Shown piece after piece: positions 27,901 to 36,869 of a stretch of 64,000 bases of DNA. The position numbers and the translations under genes were made by a program. Location of the stretch: NCBI GenBank assembly GCA_016219985.1, contig JACRJO010000022.1, forward strand, positions 248,001-312,000. The letters run 5' to 3'. The notes under the pieces are model-generated. The model ran no database searches. It was given only the letters and a program-made list of their open reading frames with translations, and was not told where the DNA came from. Position 1 is the first letter of the stretch. Each line of letters begins with the position of its first letter. This stretch comes from Sphingobacteriales bacterium (GTDB lineage Bacteria; Bacteroidota; Bacteroidia; Chitinophagales; Chitinophagaceae).

Positions 27901-30027
27901 GTGGGTACTGGCAATAAAAGCGATGGACCCCCGCTGGTTGGCCAATACAAATTTTTCAGAAAGCGTTTCTTTTGTAATGAACCGGAGGGGATTGTAATTA
28001 AAGAAATTTCCCGCATTACATCCCATTACAATGGTTACCGGGTATTTCCCGTTATTGTTATACTGATCCGGGTTGTCCAGGTTAAATTCGAGGGTGGTGG
28101 CGGAAGAGTGACCAAAATAGGTGAGCAGCCCTATCCCCTGTTCGAATAACTGGTAAAGCCGTTCACTGCTGGCCTGTTCAACCGGTGCGGAAGAAACTTT
28201 GCTGAAGGTATTGACATTTGCCCCGTAAAAAGTGTCTCTCACGATGGCTTTATACCGGTCCATATCGGCTGTCAGGATGGCTCCCAGGGAACCGTCAGCC
28301 GCCCCGATCACATGTACTACATTTTTCATCCAGGCTTTATCCGCAATCAGCGGGGAAGAAAAAGACTGCTGTTGTTCATATTGTATCACTTTATTCAGGT
28401 AGACGGCCACTTCGTCCCCGTTAATGGCAGAGATACGGCCGATGGAAACTTTGGGAATCCCATCGCCTCCCGGGTCACAGGCCAGCAGGTTATCCGAAGC
28501 AGGGTATCCAAAAGTAGGGATAAAAGAAAGTTTCTCAACATCTGCCGCGCTTTCTGCACTCCGGTACTGGACATAATTCAATCCCTTGCCAACGAGCAGA
28601 ATATTCCTGACCGGGGAATTGTATTTGGCCCTTGCCCACAAAATAAAATCCCGGAGTGCACCGGGGCTTTTTTTGACCCCCAGCCCGAACTGGTCAATTA
28701 TTTCATCCACGAGGTAAACCTTTGCATTGTGGCCTCCCCCTGCTGCGGAACTCCGGTAATTTTTATAATCTTCCACCGGGTTAGAACCGGATGCGGAAGT
28801 AAATAAGTACGGGTGCGATATAATCAGGTAATCCCCCTGGTTGGCCGGGGCCAGGTAGTTAATAAAATTCCGGGGCTGCAGGGAGGTCACTGCGTAAACA
28901 GGAGCCGATGCCGCCTGACTGACCAGTAAGAGTTTCCGGTCGGTTGCAGAAGGTTCCAGGGCTATTTTAACGTAGGAAGGGGTGGAAATATCACCCAGGT
29001 ATCTTTTCCCGTTTGTGAGATCATATAATACGGGCGAAACACCCCCATGACCAAAATTGCTGATCTCTAAATAATTCCCGGCCGGGTTGGCGGGCAATTC
29101 AAACATGAAGTTAATACTCCCATTCAGGTTGAACTGCCGGGGATACACCAGTTCGGTACGGGCAACCACCATCCTGTCGTTCGCGACAGTTGCCAGGTTT
29201 TTTACCGCCACCGTTGCAGCACCTCCCCCGATAAGGGACGGGGTCACGGGAATTACCAGTTTTTTGTAGTCGAAGAAATCCATTGTTTCCGTAGATACAA
29301 CGGTCCCGTTCACTTTTACTTCAACCTGCCGCGGGTTCAGGGCATTTCCCGATGCATTGATCTTTAATACCGGGGCCGGTGCACCGGACCCGGTATAGGG
29401 AAACAGGTTTGTCATGTTCTCCAAAAGAGTGCCGCCGGTACCAATATCGGCGGAAGTCCATCCTTCACCCTGGTCATAAGAAGAGGAATACACGTATTCT
29501 CCCACCACGGCTGCATAGCCGGGGTTCATTTTATTCCTGTAATAACGGCCTTCCGTATAAATAAAATAGGGCTCTGCCGGTAAAGCAGAAGGTAATGTAT
29601 TGGCTGCAGGAACGAGGCGCAGGTTATTTCCCCCGGGGTTGATCGTAAGAAAATACGCAGCCGTATCTGTTTCCAGGCTCCATTTATCATTCAACTGGAA
29701 ATCCGGGTTACGGTACAATTCATTATCCGACCTTCCGTCATTCATTTCGCCCCAGAACTCCAGGTAATCACCCGCCCCCATTGTACCTGCCTGCACAGTG
29801 GTGTACAGCGGGACCTGCTTTCCCTTCCTCCATAACTGGAAATCCTGGACAGGGGTACTGCCGATGCCGAGGGAAGCCAGTACGGGCTGACTGATCCGGT
29901 ACACCCCGTTGACGGCTACTTTAAATTTATAATAGGTCCTGGAATAGTCGATCCACTCGTTATTGTAGGTCTGCGATTCCGCAGCAAGACCGGTAAAAAC
30001 AAATAACAGAAGTAAAAATCTTTTCAT
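24919..30027 (-). CDS. Type IX secretion C25 peptidase, PorU2-like sortase
   Basis: A 1702-residue secreted protein: a signal peptide (MKRFLLLLFVFTGLAAESQ), an N-terminal beta region, and a gingipain-type C25 domain with the catalytic pair H640 (YFGHSSATT) and C670 (VMGCNAGNFF). A long set of Ig/CARDB-like beta domains follows, ending in a FlgD/type A sorting-like domain (about 1610-1702; LNYPNPFTSSTAFVFT ... NGIYLYRV). PorU is the sortase that removes cargo C-terminal signals and attaches A-LPS. This much longer form fits the PorU2 group, whose function is less well known. It is co-transcribed behind the PorV-like barrel gene (30-base gap). Confidence 0.85.
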   Translation of the reverse strand: MKRFLLLLFVFTGLAAESQTYNNEWIDYSRTYYKFKVAVNGVYRISQPVLASLGIGSTPVQDFQLWRKGKQVPLYTTVQAGTMGAGDYLEFWGEMNDGRSDNELYRNPDFQLNDKWSLETDTAAYFLTINPGGNNLRLVPAANTLPSALPAEPYFIYTEGRYYRNKMNPGYAAVVGEYVYSSSYDQGEGWTSADIGTGGTLLENMTNLFPYTGSGAPAPVLKINASGNALNPRQVEVKVNGTVVSTETMDFFDYKKLVIPVTPSLIGGGAATVAVKNLATVANDRMVVARTELVYPRQFNLNGSINFMFELPANPAGNYLEISNFGHGGVSPVLYDLTNGKRYLGDISTPSYVKIALEPSATDRKLLLVSQAASAPVYAVTSLQPRNFINYLAPANQGDYLIISHPYLFTSASGSNPVEDYKNYRSSAAGGGHNAKVYLVDEIIDQFGLGVKKSPGALRDFILWARAKYNSPVRNILLVGKGLNYVQYRSAESAADVEKLSFIPTFGYPASDNLLACDPGGDGIPKVSIGRISAINGDEVAVYLNKVIQYEQQQSFSSPLIADKAWMKNVVHVIGAADGSLGAILTADMDRYKAIVRDTFYGANVNTFSKVSSAPVEQASSERLYQLFEQGIGLLTYFGHSSATTLEFNLDNPDQYNNNGKYPVTIVMGCNAGNFFNYNPLRFITKETLSEKFVLANQRGSIAFIASTHFGIVHYLDIMNTKTMAAASVSKYGGTLGEIMRESITQVYNLTTQNDYYARFHTEQTTLHGDPAIRLDASTGKPDYAIEEPLVKVNPSFISVAETHFNVDAKFVNLGKAINKNIVVEVKRTYPNLTTEVIRRDTIPGIRYIDSLSYSIDIVATRDKGLNRISICLDADNDVDELYETNNCITRDVFIYEDEARPVYPYNYAIINNPAIKLVASTANPFGSLKQYTMEMDTTEFFNSPAKITRTISSSGGVLEFTPGVSLLDSAVYYWRVAPVPASGQPAWNKASFIYLDNNGPNSSDLGYNQSDFYQFTKSKYERIVMDSATRRLKFGPVTHNLFVRQGTWVTSGATQEASLAISIDGLSSIRLMCWFSSIVFNVFDPISFRPWQNHTVVPNTYPSSLGQGLYNSTDNNCFGSTKWFNFEYRYTDTSSRRKMMDFMRDVVPDGYYVAVRNFTLNPVFGFPNAWAADWAADEAIHGPGQSLYHYLKNAGLSSIDSFYRARPWALIYKKNDPSFTPKWLMGEGMYDNPTLSADCPTRDTVGFVTSPVFGPAKAWKQLKWRGNSDAVGDTATVDIVGITPEGNEQTLFSGLTTAQQDFDVSSVDAESYPYLKLKMRSLDNVGFTPYQLRYWRITYVPVPEGAVAPNLYLSVKDTVEVGEPYYFKIGFKNVSEMAFDSLKIKMVITDKNNVPHIVPMPRRRPLPVNDTLQIGAVVGTGGIPGPNTVFIEANPDNDQLEQHHFNNFAFRNLYVKPDSLNPIMDVTFDGMHILNRDIVSSKPDIIVKLKDEAKWMALDDTTLLTLQVRYPNGSLRRFYFNNDTLQFIPAGQTPVTDNTATLNFKPYFQQDGEYEMIISGKDKSNNEAGAIEYRVLFEVINKPMISNMLNYPNPFTSSTAFVFTITGNEVPQNIKIEIMTVTGKIVREITKDELGPLRIGRNITEFKWDGTDQYGQKLANGIYLYRVITNLNGKALDKYKAQGDDTNKYFNKGYGKMYLMR

Positions 30028-30057
30028 GGAAGTAAAGTTTATCGGGTACTACAGATT

Positions 30058-31170
30058 TTATTGTTCTTTTCTATTTCCCACCAGGTTTAACCGCAGGGAA
30101 AAAACATGGGTAAACAACGGATTGGTCTGGTTGGCCAGATTGGTAAATGCATAATCCACTGCTACATTCTGGATCCGGAAACCGGCCCCCGCACTGGGCT
30201 GATAGATCCAAACCCGCTTCTGGTTCACGGTATCGCCGTCATAAAGGGCTTTTTGGAAATTATTGATCCCCCCGCGCAGGAAGAAAACATTATTGATATT
30301 AAGCTCGAGTCCCAGTTTGGGATCTGCACTCACAGGATCCGCACTGATCAGGGTGTTCCGCTGGCCGTCGAAAGTCAGGTCGATATTGGCCTCTGCCAGT
30401 AAACTTGATTTCTGTCCCAGCTTAAATTCCCGGGCAATCCCCAGCACCAGCCGGGGAGCTGTCAGTTCCGTGGATTTTACGGGGATCTCGTTATGGGTCA
30501 GGTATAAAACTTCTTTTTCCTTTTCGGTGAAGCTGAAGGACCATGCATTGAAAGTGCTGGTGATATCCCGGCCGGCAATGCCGAAACGCCAGCGCCCGCT
30601 GTGGATCTGCAGCCCGGCATCGAGGCCAAAACCCCAGGCTTTCGCAAATTTGCCCACGCTGCGGTGAATCACTTTCGCATTCACGCCGAAGTTCACTTTC
30701 TTATTTTCTCTTTCTTTGAGTTTCTGTGCATACGAAAAGATAAATGCATAATCGGCCGAAGAAAAAGACTGGATATTGTTGTAATTAATTGACCCGTCAG
30801 GTTCCACCAGGAACAGGGTGTTCATGATATCATCCACGGCAAAGCGCAAACCGGTAACCCCAATCGTGCGTTTATTCCCCGCCGTTGGAAAAGCTATGCT
30901 GGCATAATCATATTTACCGATGCCGGCAAAGTATTCTGCATGCATCAGGTTCACCTGGGGATGGTCCCTGACGGCCACCAGCCCGGCCGGGTTCCAGTAC
31001 CCGGCTGTTCCGTCATTCACCGTGGCCACCTGGGCGCTTCCCATGGCCAGGCCACGTGCGCCGGCCCCGATATTCAGAAATTCATTAGAGTATTTCCGGA
31101 ATTGAGAGTGAGTTACCTGAAACAGTATGGTGGTGGCAAACAGGGTCAGGTATAAGCGGTTCGTTTTCAT
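30058..31170 (-). CDS. PorV/PorQ-family outer membrane protein
   Basis: A 370-residue protein with a signal peptide (about 1-22, ending HSQ) and a beta-rich barrel. The N-terminal FLNIGAGARGLAMGSAQVA followed by GYWNPAGLV is the hallmark of PorV/PorQ (FadL-like) proteins. PorV is a shuttle and subunit of the T9SS attachment complex with PorU. Pairing with a C25 protein supports a PorU/PorV-like partnership. It is the first gene of the unit; the upstream spacer also serves tyrS. Confidence 0.88.
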   Translation of the reverse strand: MKTNRLYLTLFATTILFQVTHSQFRKYSNEFLNIGAGARGLAMGSAQVATVNDGTAGYWNPAGLVAVRDHPQVNLMHAEYFAGIGKYDYASIAFPTAGNKRTIGVTGLRFAVDDIMNTLFLVEPDGSINYNNIQSFSSADYAFIFSYAQKLKERENKKVNFGVNAKVIHRSVGKFAKAWGFGLDAGLQIHSGRWRFGIAGRDITSTFNAWSFSFTEKEKEVLYLTHNEIPVKSTELTAPRLVLGIAREFKLGQKSSLLAEANIDLTFDGQRNTLISADPVSADPKLGLELNINNVFFLRGGINNFQKALYDGDTVNQKRVWIYQPSAGAGFRIQNVAVDYAFTNLANQTNPLFTHVFSLRLNLVGNRKEQ

Positions 31171-31409
31171 TCATTGAATTTTCAAATAAGCAATGGATTA
31201 AGACAAGTTTTCAGTATGTACGGTTGGCTTGTAAAATTAATCTTTGGCCCGTTAAAATCATAGCTTTGTGGTGGCAAAAGACTAATCATTGAAAACGAAT
31301 ATTTTACATGAATATTGCCTTTAGGGGGCAGGAATTCCAATCTGCCTTACTTTTGCAGGATTAAATGGATATCTGGTATACCAAAAACTGTAAATCAATT
31401 ACTTAGAAA

Positions 31410-32687
31410 ATGAACCTGATCGAAGAATTAAGATGGAGAGGCATGATCCAGGACATAATGCCGGGAACCGAAGAACAGTTAAACAGGGAAATGACCACCG
31501 GTTATATCGGTTTTGACCCGACTGCAGACAGCCTGCATATCGGTAGTCTTGTCCCGATCCTCCTGCTGGTCCATTTCCAGAAAGCCGGCCATAAACCGAT
31601 TGCCCTGGTGGGTGGCGCCACCGGTATGGTGGGCGATCCCAGCGGGAAAAGTGAGGAAAGAAATTTACTGAGTGAAGAAACGCTGCAAAAGAATGTGGCC
31701 GGGGTAAAAGCACAACTGGAAAAATTTCTCGATTTCAATCCTGCCCTGCCGAATGCGGCGGAGATGGCCAATAATTACGACTGGTTCAAATCCATTTCTT
31801 TTATTGATTTCTTACGCGATGCAGGAAAACATATTACCGTAAACTACATGATGGCCAAAGACAGCGTGAAAAAAAGAATTGAAGGGGAAACCGGGATCAG
31901 TTATACCGAGTTCGCCTACCAGCTGATGCAGGGCTATGATTTTTACTGGCTTTACCAGCATAAGCATTGCAAACTGCAGATGGGCGGCAGCGACCAGTGG
32001 GGCAATATGACCACGGGTACCGAACTGATCCGTCGTAAAAGCGGAGGCGAAGCCTTCGTCTTTACCAACCCCCTGATCACAAAAGCGGATGGCGGCAAGT
32101 TCGGAAAAACCGAAAGCGGGAATGTTTGGCTGGACCCAGCCCGGACCTCGCCGTACCAGTTTTACCAGTTCTGGCTGAATGCCAGTGATACCGATGCGGA
32201 GAAGTGGATCCGGATCTTCACCTTTCTGACAAGGGACGCTATTGACATGCTGATCCACGAACATAAAATGAATCCATCTGCCCGTGTACTGCAAAAAACA
32301 CTGGCGCAGGAGATCACCAGCTTTGTACATGGCAAGGAAGAATTTGAAAAAGCGGTGGAAACCACAAAGAAAGTTTTTGACAACCAGCATGCACCTGCTG
32401 AAACCCTGAGTAAGGAAGACCTGGAAAGCCTGGATGGTTTGGTAAAAATGGACTACGAAAAAGATAAAATTACAGCAGGTATTGACATCGTTTCCTTCCT
32501 GGCTGAAACAGGTATCCTGTCCAGCAAAGGCGAAGCCCGTAAACTGGTACAGGGTGGCGGAATCAGCGTGAACCGGAAGAAAGTGGAAGGAATTGAATTC
32601 AATGTGGAATCATCCCTGCTCCTGCACGATAAATATATCCTGGTGCAGAAAGGGAAAAAGAATTATTATCTCGTCCAGGTTATATAA
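31410..32687 (+). CDS. tyrS: Tyrosyl-tRNA synthetase
   Basis: Class I synthetase charging tRNA-Tyr. It has 425 residues, with the HIGH-type motif as [16 protein letters not shown], the KMSKS-type motif as KFGKT, and a C-terminal S4 RNA-binding domain ([18 protein letters not shown]). A TACTTTTG -7 box (31348-31355) lies 55 bases upstream, without a clear -33 TTG. Confidence 0.98.
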   Translation: MNLIEELRWRGMIQDIMPGTEEQLNREMTTGYIGFDPTADSLHIGSLVPILLLVHFQKAGHKPIALVGGATGMVGDPSGKSEERNLLSEETLQKNVAGVKAQLEKFLDFNPALPNAAEMANNYDWFKSISFIDFLRDAGKHITVNYMMAKDSVKKRIEGETGISYTEFAYQLMQGYDFYWLYQHKHCKLQMGGSDQWGNMTTGTELIRRKSGGEAFVFTNPLITKADGGKFGKTESGNVWLDPARTSPYQFYQFWLNASDTDAEKWIRIFTFLTRDAIDMLIHEHKMNPSARVLQKTLAQEITSFVHGKEEFEKAVETTKKVFDNQHAPAETLSKEDLESLDGLVKMDYEKDKITAGIDIVSFLAETGILSSKGEARKLVQGGGISVNRKKVEGIEFNVESSLLLHDKYILVQKGKKNYYLVQVI

Positions 32688-32694
32688 TTATTTC

Positions 32695-33336
32695 TTGAAG
32701 AAAGCCTATTTCATAAGTGGACTGGGTGCAGATAAACGAATCTTCTCTTTTCTGGATCTTTCTTTTTGTGAGCCTGTTTTCCTCGGTTGGATAACCCCGG
32801 AAAAAAAGGAAACCCTGCCCCACTATGCACTTCGCCTGAAAGACCAGGTACGGGACGAATCCCCGGTCATCGCCGGAATTTCCTTTGGGGGGATGCTGGC
32901 TACCGAAATGGCCAAGGCTGATCCGTCAGCAAGAGTCATAATCCTGTCCAGCATTAAAACAAAAACGGAATTTCCCGGGTATTTCAGAATGGGCAAATAC
33001 CTGCCGTTGTACAAGTGGAGTCCCGCCTCTTTATCTAAAAAACTCACCTTGCAGGCCAGCGCAATTTTAGGAGGAACCACTCCGGAGGAGAAGAAACTCC
33101 TGCACCAGATTATACGGGAATCGGATATGGATTTTGTCCGCTGGGCCATCGGGGCCATCCTTCGGTGGGAAAACAGTATCGTCCCTTCCAACCTGGTGCA
33201 TATCCATGGTACAGCGGACAAACTGCTGCCATTCCGGTATGTGAAAGCGGACTACTGCATAGACGGAGGCACCCATGTAATGACGCTGGACAAACACCAG
33301 GAACTCAGCCTCCTGTTACAGAAATTAATTCAGTGA
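32695..33336 (+). CDS. Alpha/beta hydrolase (TTG start)
   Basis: A 213-residue protein starting at TTG (32695), 7 bases after the tyrS stop; this gives (M)KKAYFISGLGADKRIF, a natural beginning for the fold. The nucleophile elbow is GISFGG, and the late HIHGTADKLLPF (acid) and GGTHVMTLD (His) complete the triad. Longer frames starting inside tyrS are unlikely. The substrate is unknown. The 3' end overlaps the convergent SGNH gene by 12 bases. Confidence 0.85.
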   Translation: MKKAYFISGLGADKRIFSFLDLSFCEPVFLGWITPEKKETLPHYALRLKDQVRDESPVIAGISFGGMLATEMAKADPSARVIILSSIKTKTEFPGYFRMGKYLPLYKWSPASLSKKLTLQASAILGGTTPEEKKLLHQIIRESDMDFVRWAIGAILRWENSIVPSNLVHIHGTADKLLPFRYVKADYCIDGGTHVMTLDKHQELSLLLQKLIQ

Positions 33337-33996
33337 TTTGATGGCAGTCCACATGGCATCGGCCAGGAACTGGTTGCCCTTTGCATTCATGTGCACCCGG
33401 TCGTAGGTAAGTATCTCCTTTTCTTTATTCTCCGGGTTGTTTTCCTTTTCGTAATCCTGGAATTTTTTACGCAGGTCCACCAGGGGCAGGCTATTTTTCT
33501 TCGCGATATCCCGGATGATATTGCTGTACCGGTTCAGGTCACCGTCCAGCGGGTTGCTCATATCCGTCTTCTCCCCCACGACTGCGGGGGTACAGAGAAT
33601 GGCTTTAATGTTCCGGTCCTTCAGCTTTTTCAGGATCGCGGAATAAAACTTTTCAAACTTATCGGGGTCCGTACCGGTACCGAGGAGGGACTTGTGCCAT
33701 ACATCGTTAACGCCCACATAGATTACCACCACATCGGGGTTTTTAGCCAGCACATCTTCTTCCAGCCGCAGGTAGAGATCATAGATCTTGTTACCACTGA
33801 TACCGGAACCGATAAAGTCAAACTGTGCTTCTTTGCCTTCGACCCTGCACAAGCTGTCCACCCGGGTCACATAACCACCGGGCTTTACGCCCAGTTCAGT
33901 AATGGAATCACCAAAAAAAATTACCCGGGTCTTCTTTTGCGGGATAAAGGCGAGGCTGAGAACCATAAAGACGAACAAGGCGGCAATCCGTTTCAT
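33325..33996 (-). CDS. Secreted SGNH/GDSL hydrolase
   Basis: A 223-residue protein with a signal peptide (about 1-20). Block I is FFGDSITELG (Ser31), the Asn block is YVGVNDVWH, and the last block DRVHMNAKG carries Asp and His. It is probably an esterase or sugar deacetylase of the envelope or periplasm. No partner gene is evident. Confidence 0.88.
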   Translation of the reverse strand: MKRIAALFVFMVLSLAFIPQKKTRVIFFGDSITELGVKPGGYVTRVDSLCRVEGKEAQFDFIGSGISGNKIYDLYLRLEEDVLAKNPDVVVIYVGVNDVWHKSLLGTGTDPDKFEKFYSAILKKLKDRNIKAILCTPAVVGEKTDMSNPLDGDLNRYSNIIRDIAKKNSLPLVDLRKKFQDYEKENNPENKEKEILTYDRVHMNAKGNQFLADAMWTAIKSLN

Positions 33997-34429
33997 ATTA
34001 TTTTTTTACAGGAGAGAAATCAAGCGAAAACAGTTGCATTAAAGTTAGATAAAGTAATTATAAGTTCCAATTCACGGTTCATTAACAGTCCGCAATAAAA
34101 GTCAAACCTGCCCACCGAAGCTTTAGCGCAGGTGGGAGTAAAAAACTTAAAGCGGGAAGAATCTATTTTATTTCGAAGCCTCATTCCAACCGCCGGTTCC
34201 CCAAAGAATACGAAATACTTTCAATTCCCGGATATTTCTCAGAAGCCCCCCATTCACTATTCACCACACAGACCGCAATAGATCATATAGGTTTTCACAT
34301 ACCCGACTAACGACTATCGACTAACGACTATCGGCTACCAACTCCTAATAGCCTACCCGAAGAATACGAAATGCCCCTCCCATTCCAGATGATCCTTAGA
34401 AGGCCCCCATTCACCATTTCCCCATTCAC
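33997..34429. other. Non-coding spacer rich in repeats
   Basis: No gene is seen. The spacer holds the palindrome at 34111-34136, a short tandem block of CGACTAACGACTATCG type at about 34303-34335, and two diverged direct copies. Each copy starts AAGAATACGAAAT (34204-34216 and 34360-34372) and continues to an AGAAG(G)CCCCCCATTCAC stretch (34250-34265 and 34398-34415). Confidence 0.65.
34111..34136. repeat. Palindromic repeat, CCCACC...GGTGGG type
   Basis: Same 26-base palindrome as at 10674-10699 with a single change in the right loop (GCGCAGG in place of GCGAAGG). Confidence 0.75.
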
Positions 34430-35326
34430 CTACTCTACATCCACCTGCTTCCTGATCACCGATCCATCACTGGCTTCCGGAAGGTATTGCCGTTCATTGA
34501 TGAGAAAGCCATTCCCTTTTTCGCAGAAATGAACTTTCAGGTTTTCGATACTGATCGGGTTGCCATCCGGTATATCCGCGATATTGCAATGCCGGATATC
34601 GTGCCCGTCCACGATCACCACCAGCCCGCTCCCAATGGCTTCCATCCGGTTGCCCGCTGTTACAAGCATGCCTGTATCTTCCCCGAGGCCGATCCCGATG
34701 CAACCGGGATTAGCAGCCACGGCCTGGGCCAGGCGGCCAAAGCGTCCTCTTTTTTCAAAATGAGAATCAATGATCACATTGCTCATAAACCCGAGCCCGG
34801 TCGTGAGCTTCACTTCCCCCTTCAGGTGCGCCCGGGTCGCATTGCCTTCATAGATCATCGTACTGCTCATGGCCATGGCGCCGGCGGAAGTACCGGCGAT
34901 GATAAAATGTTGATCTTCCTGGTAGCGTTTCTTCAGCAATGTGAGAAAATCAGTGCCCCCGTCCGTTACACTCAGGCGCAACTGGTTGCCCCCGGAAAAC
35001 ATGACGGCATCACAAACCCGGATCCTTTCCAGGTAATCCCCGATCAGGGTGTCCTGCCGGTTGCGGATATGCAGGAGGCCGATATTCGTGCAACCGATCT
35101 TTCCAAAAGCGTTCAGGTAATTCTCCCCTACTTCATATGGGATCGTGGAGGCCGTGGTAATGACTTCGATACGGGCATTCACCCCGCCGGCTTCTTCCAC
35201 CAGGCGGCGGAGAATGCCGAGTTCAAAAAAATTCAGGTTGTGGCGGCGGAGCTCACCACTTTCCATTTCGGTGCCTTTATCCTCGGCGCCTCCAATGGCA
35301 ATCAGTTTTCCTCTGGGACTGCTCAT
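34430..35326 (-). CDS. cphB: Cyanophycinase
   Basis: Serine exopeptidase of family S51 that releases beta-Asp-Arg dipeptides from cyanophycin. It has 298 residues, with the nucleophile motif AGTSAGAMAMSS (Ser147), a conserved SGGNQLRL loop and IIDSHFEKRGR with a His of the active site (189). No signal peptide is seen, so it should act in the cytoplasm, which suits use of an internal store. A TACATTTG box lies 21 bases upstream on the minus strand (35354-35347). The synthetase cphA is encoded 3 kb away. Confidence 0.93.
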   Translation of the reverse strand: MSSPRGKLIAIGGAEDKGTEMESGELRRHNLNFFELGILRRLVEEAGGVNARIEVITTASTIPYEVGENYLNAFGKIGCTNIGLLHIRNRQDTLIGDYLERIRVCDAVMFSGGNQLRLSVTDGGTDFLTLLKKRYQEDQHFIIAGTSAGAMAMSSTMIYEGNATRAHLKGEVKLTTGLGFMSNVIIDSHFEKRGRFGRLAQAVAANPGCIGIGLGEDTGMLVTAGNRMEAIGSGLVVIVDGHDIRHCNIADIPDGNPISIENLKVHFCEKGNGFLINERQYLPEASDGSVIRKQVDVE

Positions 35327-35429
35327 TCATCGGGATTTGATTCAAACAAATGTAACAGAAAAATAAAATAAGGAGGAACAGAAACGGGCGGTTTGTGGAA
35401 AAGGGGAAAACTAATGCCGGTACACCCGT

Positions 35430-36761
35430 TCAGGGCTGAACCGGGAGATTTGCAAAATACCGGGACTTGATATAATATGCCAAAACCCCTGCCAGCGCAA
35501 TCAAACTGCCCCATAGCGCAAACCAACCGGTGGAAATAAATAAGAAAAGCCAGACCAGCACCGAAACCAGTACCGGGAGCGGGTAGGCCCACATTTTAAA
35601 CGGGAGATCCCTACTGCCATCTCTTTCCCGCAACAGGAATACACCCACTCCCTGCCCGATAAACTGTACCAGGATCCGCATGGCCAGGATGGAACTGATC
35701 ACATCAGAAAGCCGGAACAGTAAACTGAACAGTAGCCCGAGCCCGCAGAGAACAGCAAGCGAGACATAGGGAAAATTTTTGGTGGGGTGTAGCTTTGAAA
35801 ACACCGTAAAGAAATTACCATCTGCTGCCGCCGCATAGGGCACCCGGGAATAACCCAGTACCACGGCAAACAGGGAAGAAAAGGCGATACAAAGAATAAG
35901 TACAGTAACCAGGATCCCGGCCTTCGGTCCATAGATGATTTGCATAAATGTACTCACCAGGTATTTATCATCCTCCCTTACCGACTGCCAGGGCATCACC
36001 CCCATCACACTGATGTTCATCAGCAGGTATAAAACCGAAATCCCGAAGATGGAAATAAAAATACTGCGCGGGATATTGGTCCCGGGATTTTTTATCTCAC
36101 CGCCCAGGTGACAAACATTATAATACCCGAGGTAGGCATACACGGTTTTAACCGATGCCTGTCCCACAGCAGCCCAGAATGCGAGGGTAAAAAAAGATTC
36201 ATTGCCCGCCGGCAGAATCTTCACGGGATGCTGCTGCGCCAGCAGCCCGCTGATAATGATCCAGGTGATCGTGAGCACCACGACGCTGCCCATGATCACC
36301 GATATTTTCCCGATCGTTTCAATTTTCCGGTAAAGCAAAATAAAAACCAGAATGACCAGTCCGCCAGACACCATTTTTTGCTGCCAGGACTCCAGCGGAA
36401 CCAGGTAGGTCAGGTATTGCGCAAAACCAATGGCCGCCGAAGCCACCACCAGCGGGGCCTGGATGGAGGTTTGCCAGACGAATAAAAAACTCATCAGCCT
36501 TCCTCCCTTTTCCCCGAATGCAATGCGGTGAAAATTATAGGTGCCCCCGGCCAGCGGGTACTTTGCCCCCAGTTCGCTCCAGATCATGGCATCGGCAAAA
36601 GCGGTAAAGGCCCCGAATAACCAGGCCCAGATAAATAAACCGGTATTGAACTGCGCCACCACAAAGGGCATCACCACGAAGGGACCAATGCCCACCATAT
36701 CGATCATGTTGATAGAGGTAGCCTGGACTAAATTGATTTTGCGGTTGGTGAGAGGCGACAA
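35430..36761 (-). CDS. APC-family amino acid permease (TTG start)
   Basis: A 443-residue transporter with about twelve membrane segments. The first segment carries MVGIGPFVVMPF, the unwound helix-1 motif of the APC superfamily. The start is TTG at 36761 (SPLTNRKINLVQATSINM); the next ATG would cut into helix 1. Lying between cyanophycinase and cyanophycin synthetase, it may import or export arginine, aspartate or related amino acids, which is inference. Confidence 0.85.
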   Translation of the reverse strand: MSPLTNRKINLVQATSINMIDMVGIGPFVVMPFVVAQFNTGLFIWAWLFGAFTAFADAMIWSELGAKYPLAGGTYNFHRIAFGEKGGRLMSFLFVWQTSIQAPLVVASAAIGFAQYLTYLVPLESWQQKMVSGGLVILVFILLYRKIETIGKISVIMGSVVVLTITWIIISGLLAQQHPVKILPAGNESFFTLAFWAAVGQASVKTVYAYLGYYNVCHLGGEIKNPGTNIPRSIFISIFGISVLYLLMNISVMGVMPWQSVREDDKYLVSTFMQIIYGPKAGILVTVLILCIAFSSLFAVVLGYSRVPYAAAADGNFFTVFSKLHPTKNFPYVSLAVLCGLGLLFSLLFRLSDVISSILAMRILVQFIGQGVGVFLLRERDGSRDLPFKMWAYPLPVLVSVLVWLFLFISTGWFALWGSLIALAGVLAYYIKSRYFANLPVQP

Positions 36762-36764
36762 ATA

Positions 36765-36865
36765 AGTTGGTAGTTTGTAGTTAGTAGTCTGTAGTTTGTA
36801 GCCTGCCTGCTCGCCTCGCTGCGAAGCGGGCCGGACAGGCTGATTAGTAGTTGGCCTGGCACAAA
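36765..36865. repeat. GTAGTTTGTAG-type tandem repeats with a palindrome
   Basis: The spacer between the permease and the aminotransferase has repeated GTAGTTTGTAG/TTAGTAGTCTGTAG units (36771-36803) and a GC-rich hairpin GCCTG...CAGGC (about 36802-36841) with CGCTGCGAAGCG inside. Similar ACTACAAAC words occur near 10563-10588 and CTACCGACTAAAGA units near 57101. Confidence 0.55.
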
Positions 36866-36869
36866 TTTA

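Noticed and set aside
34303..34335. Tandem units that might suggest a CRISPR array
   Set aside because: Units are too short and adjacent, without spacers of constant length, and no cas gene is present.
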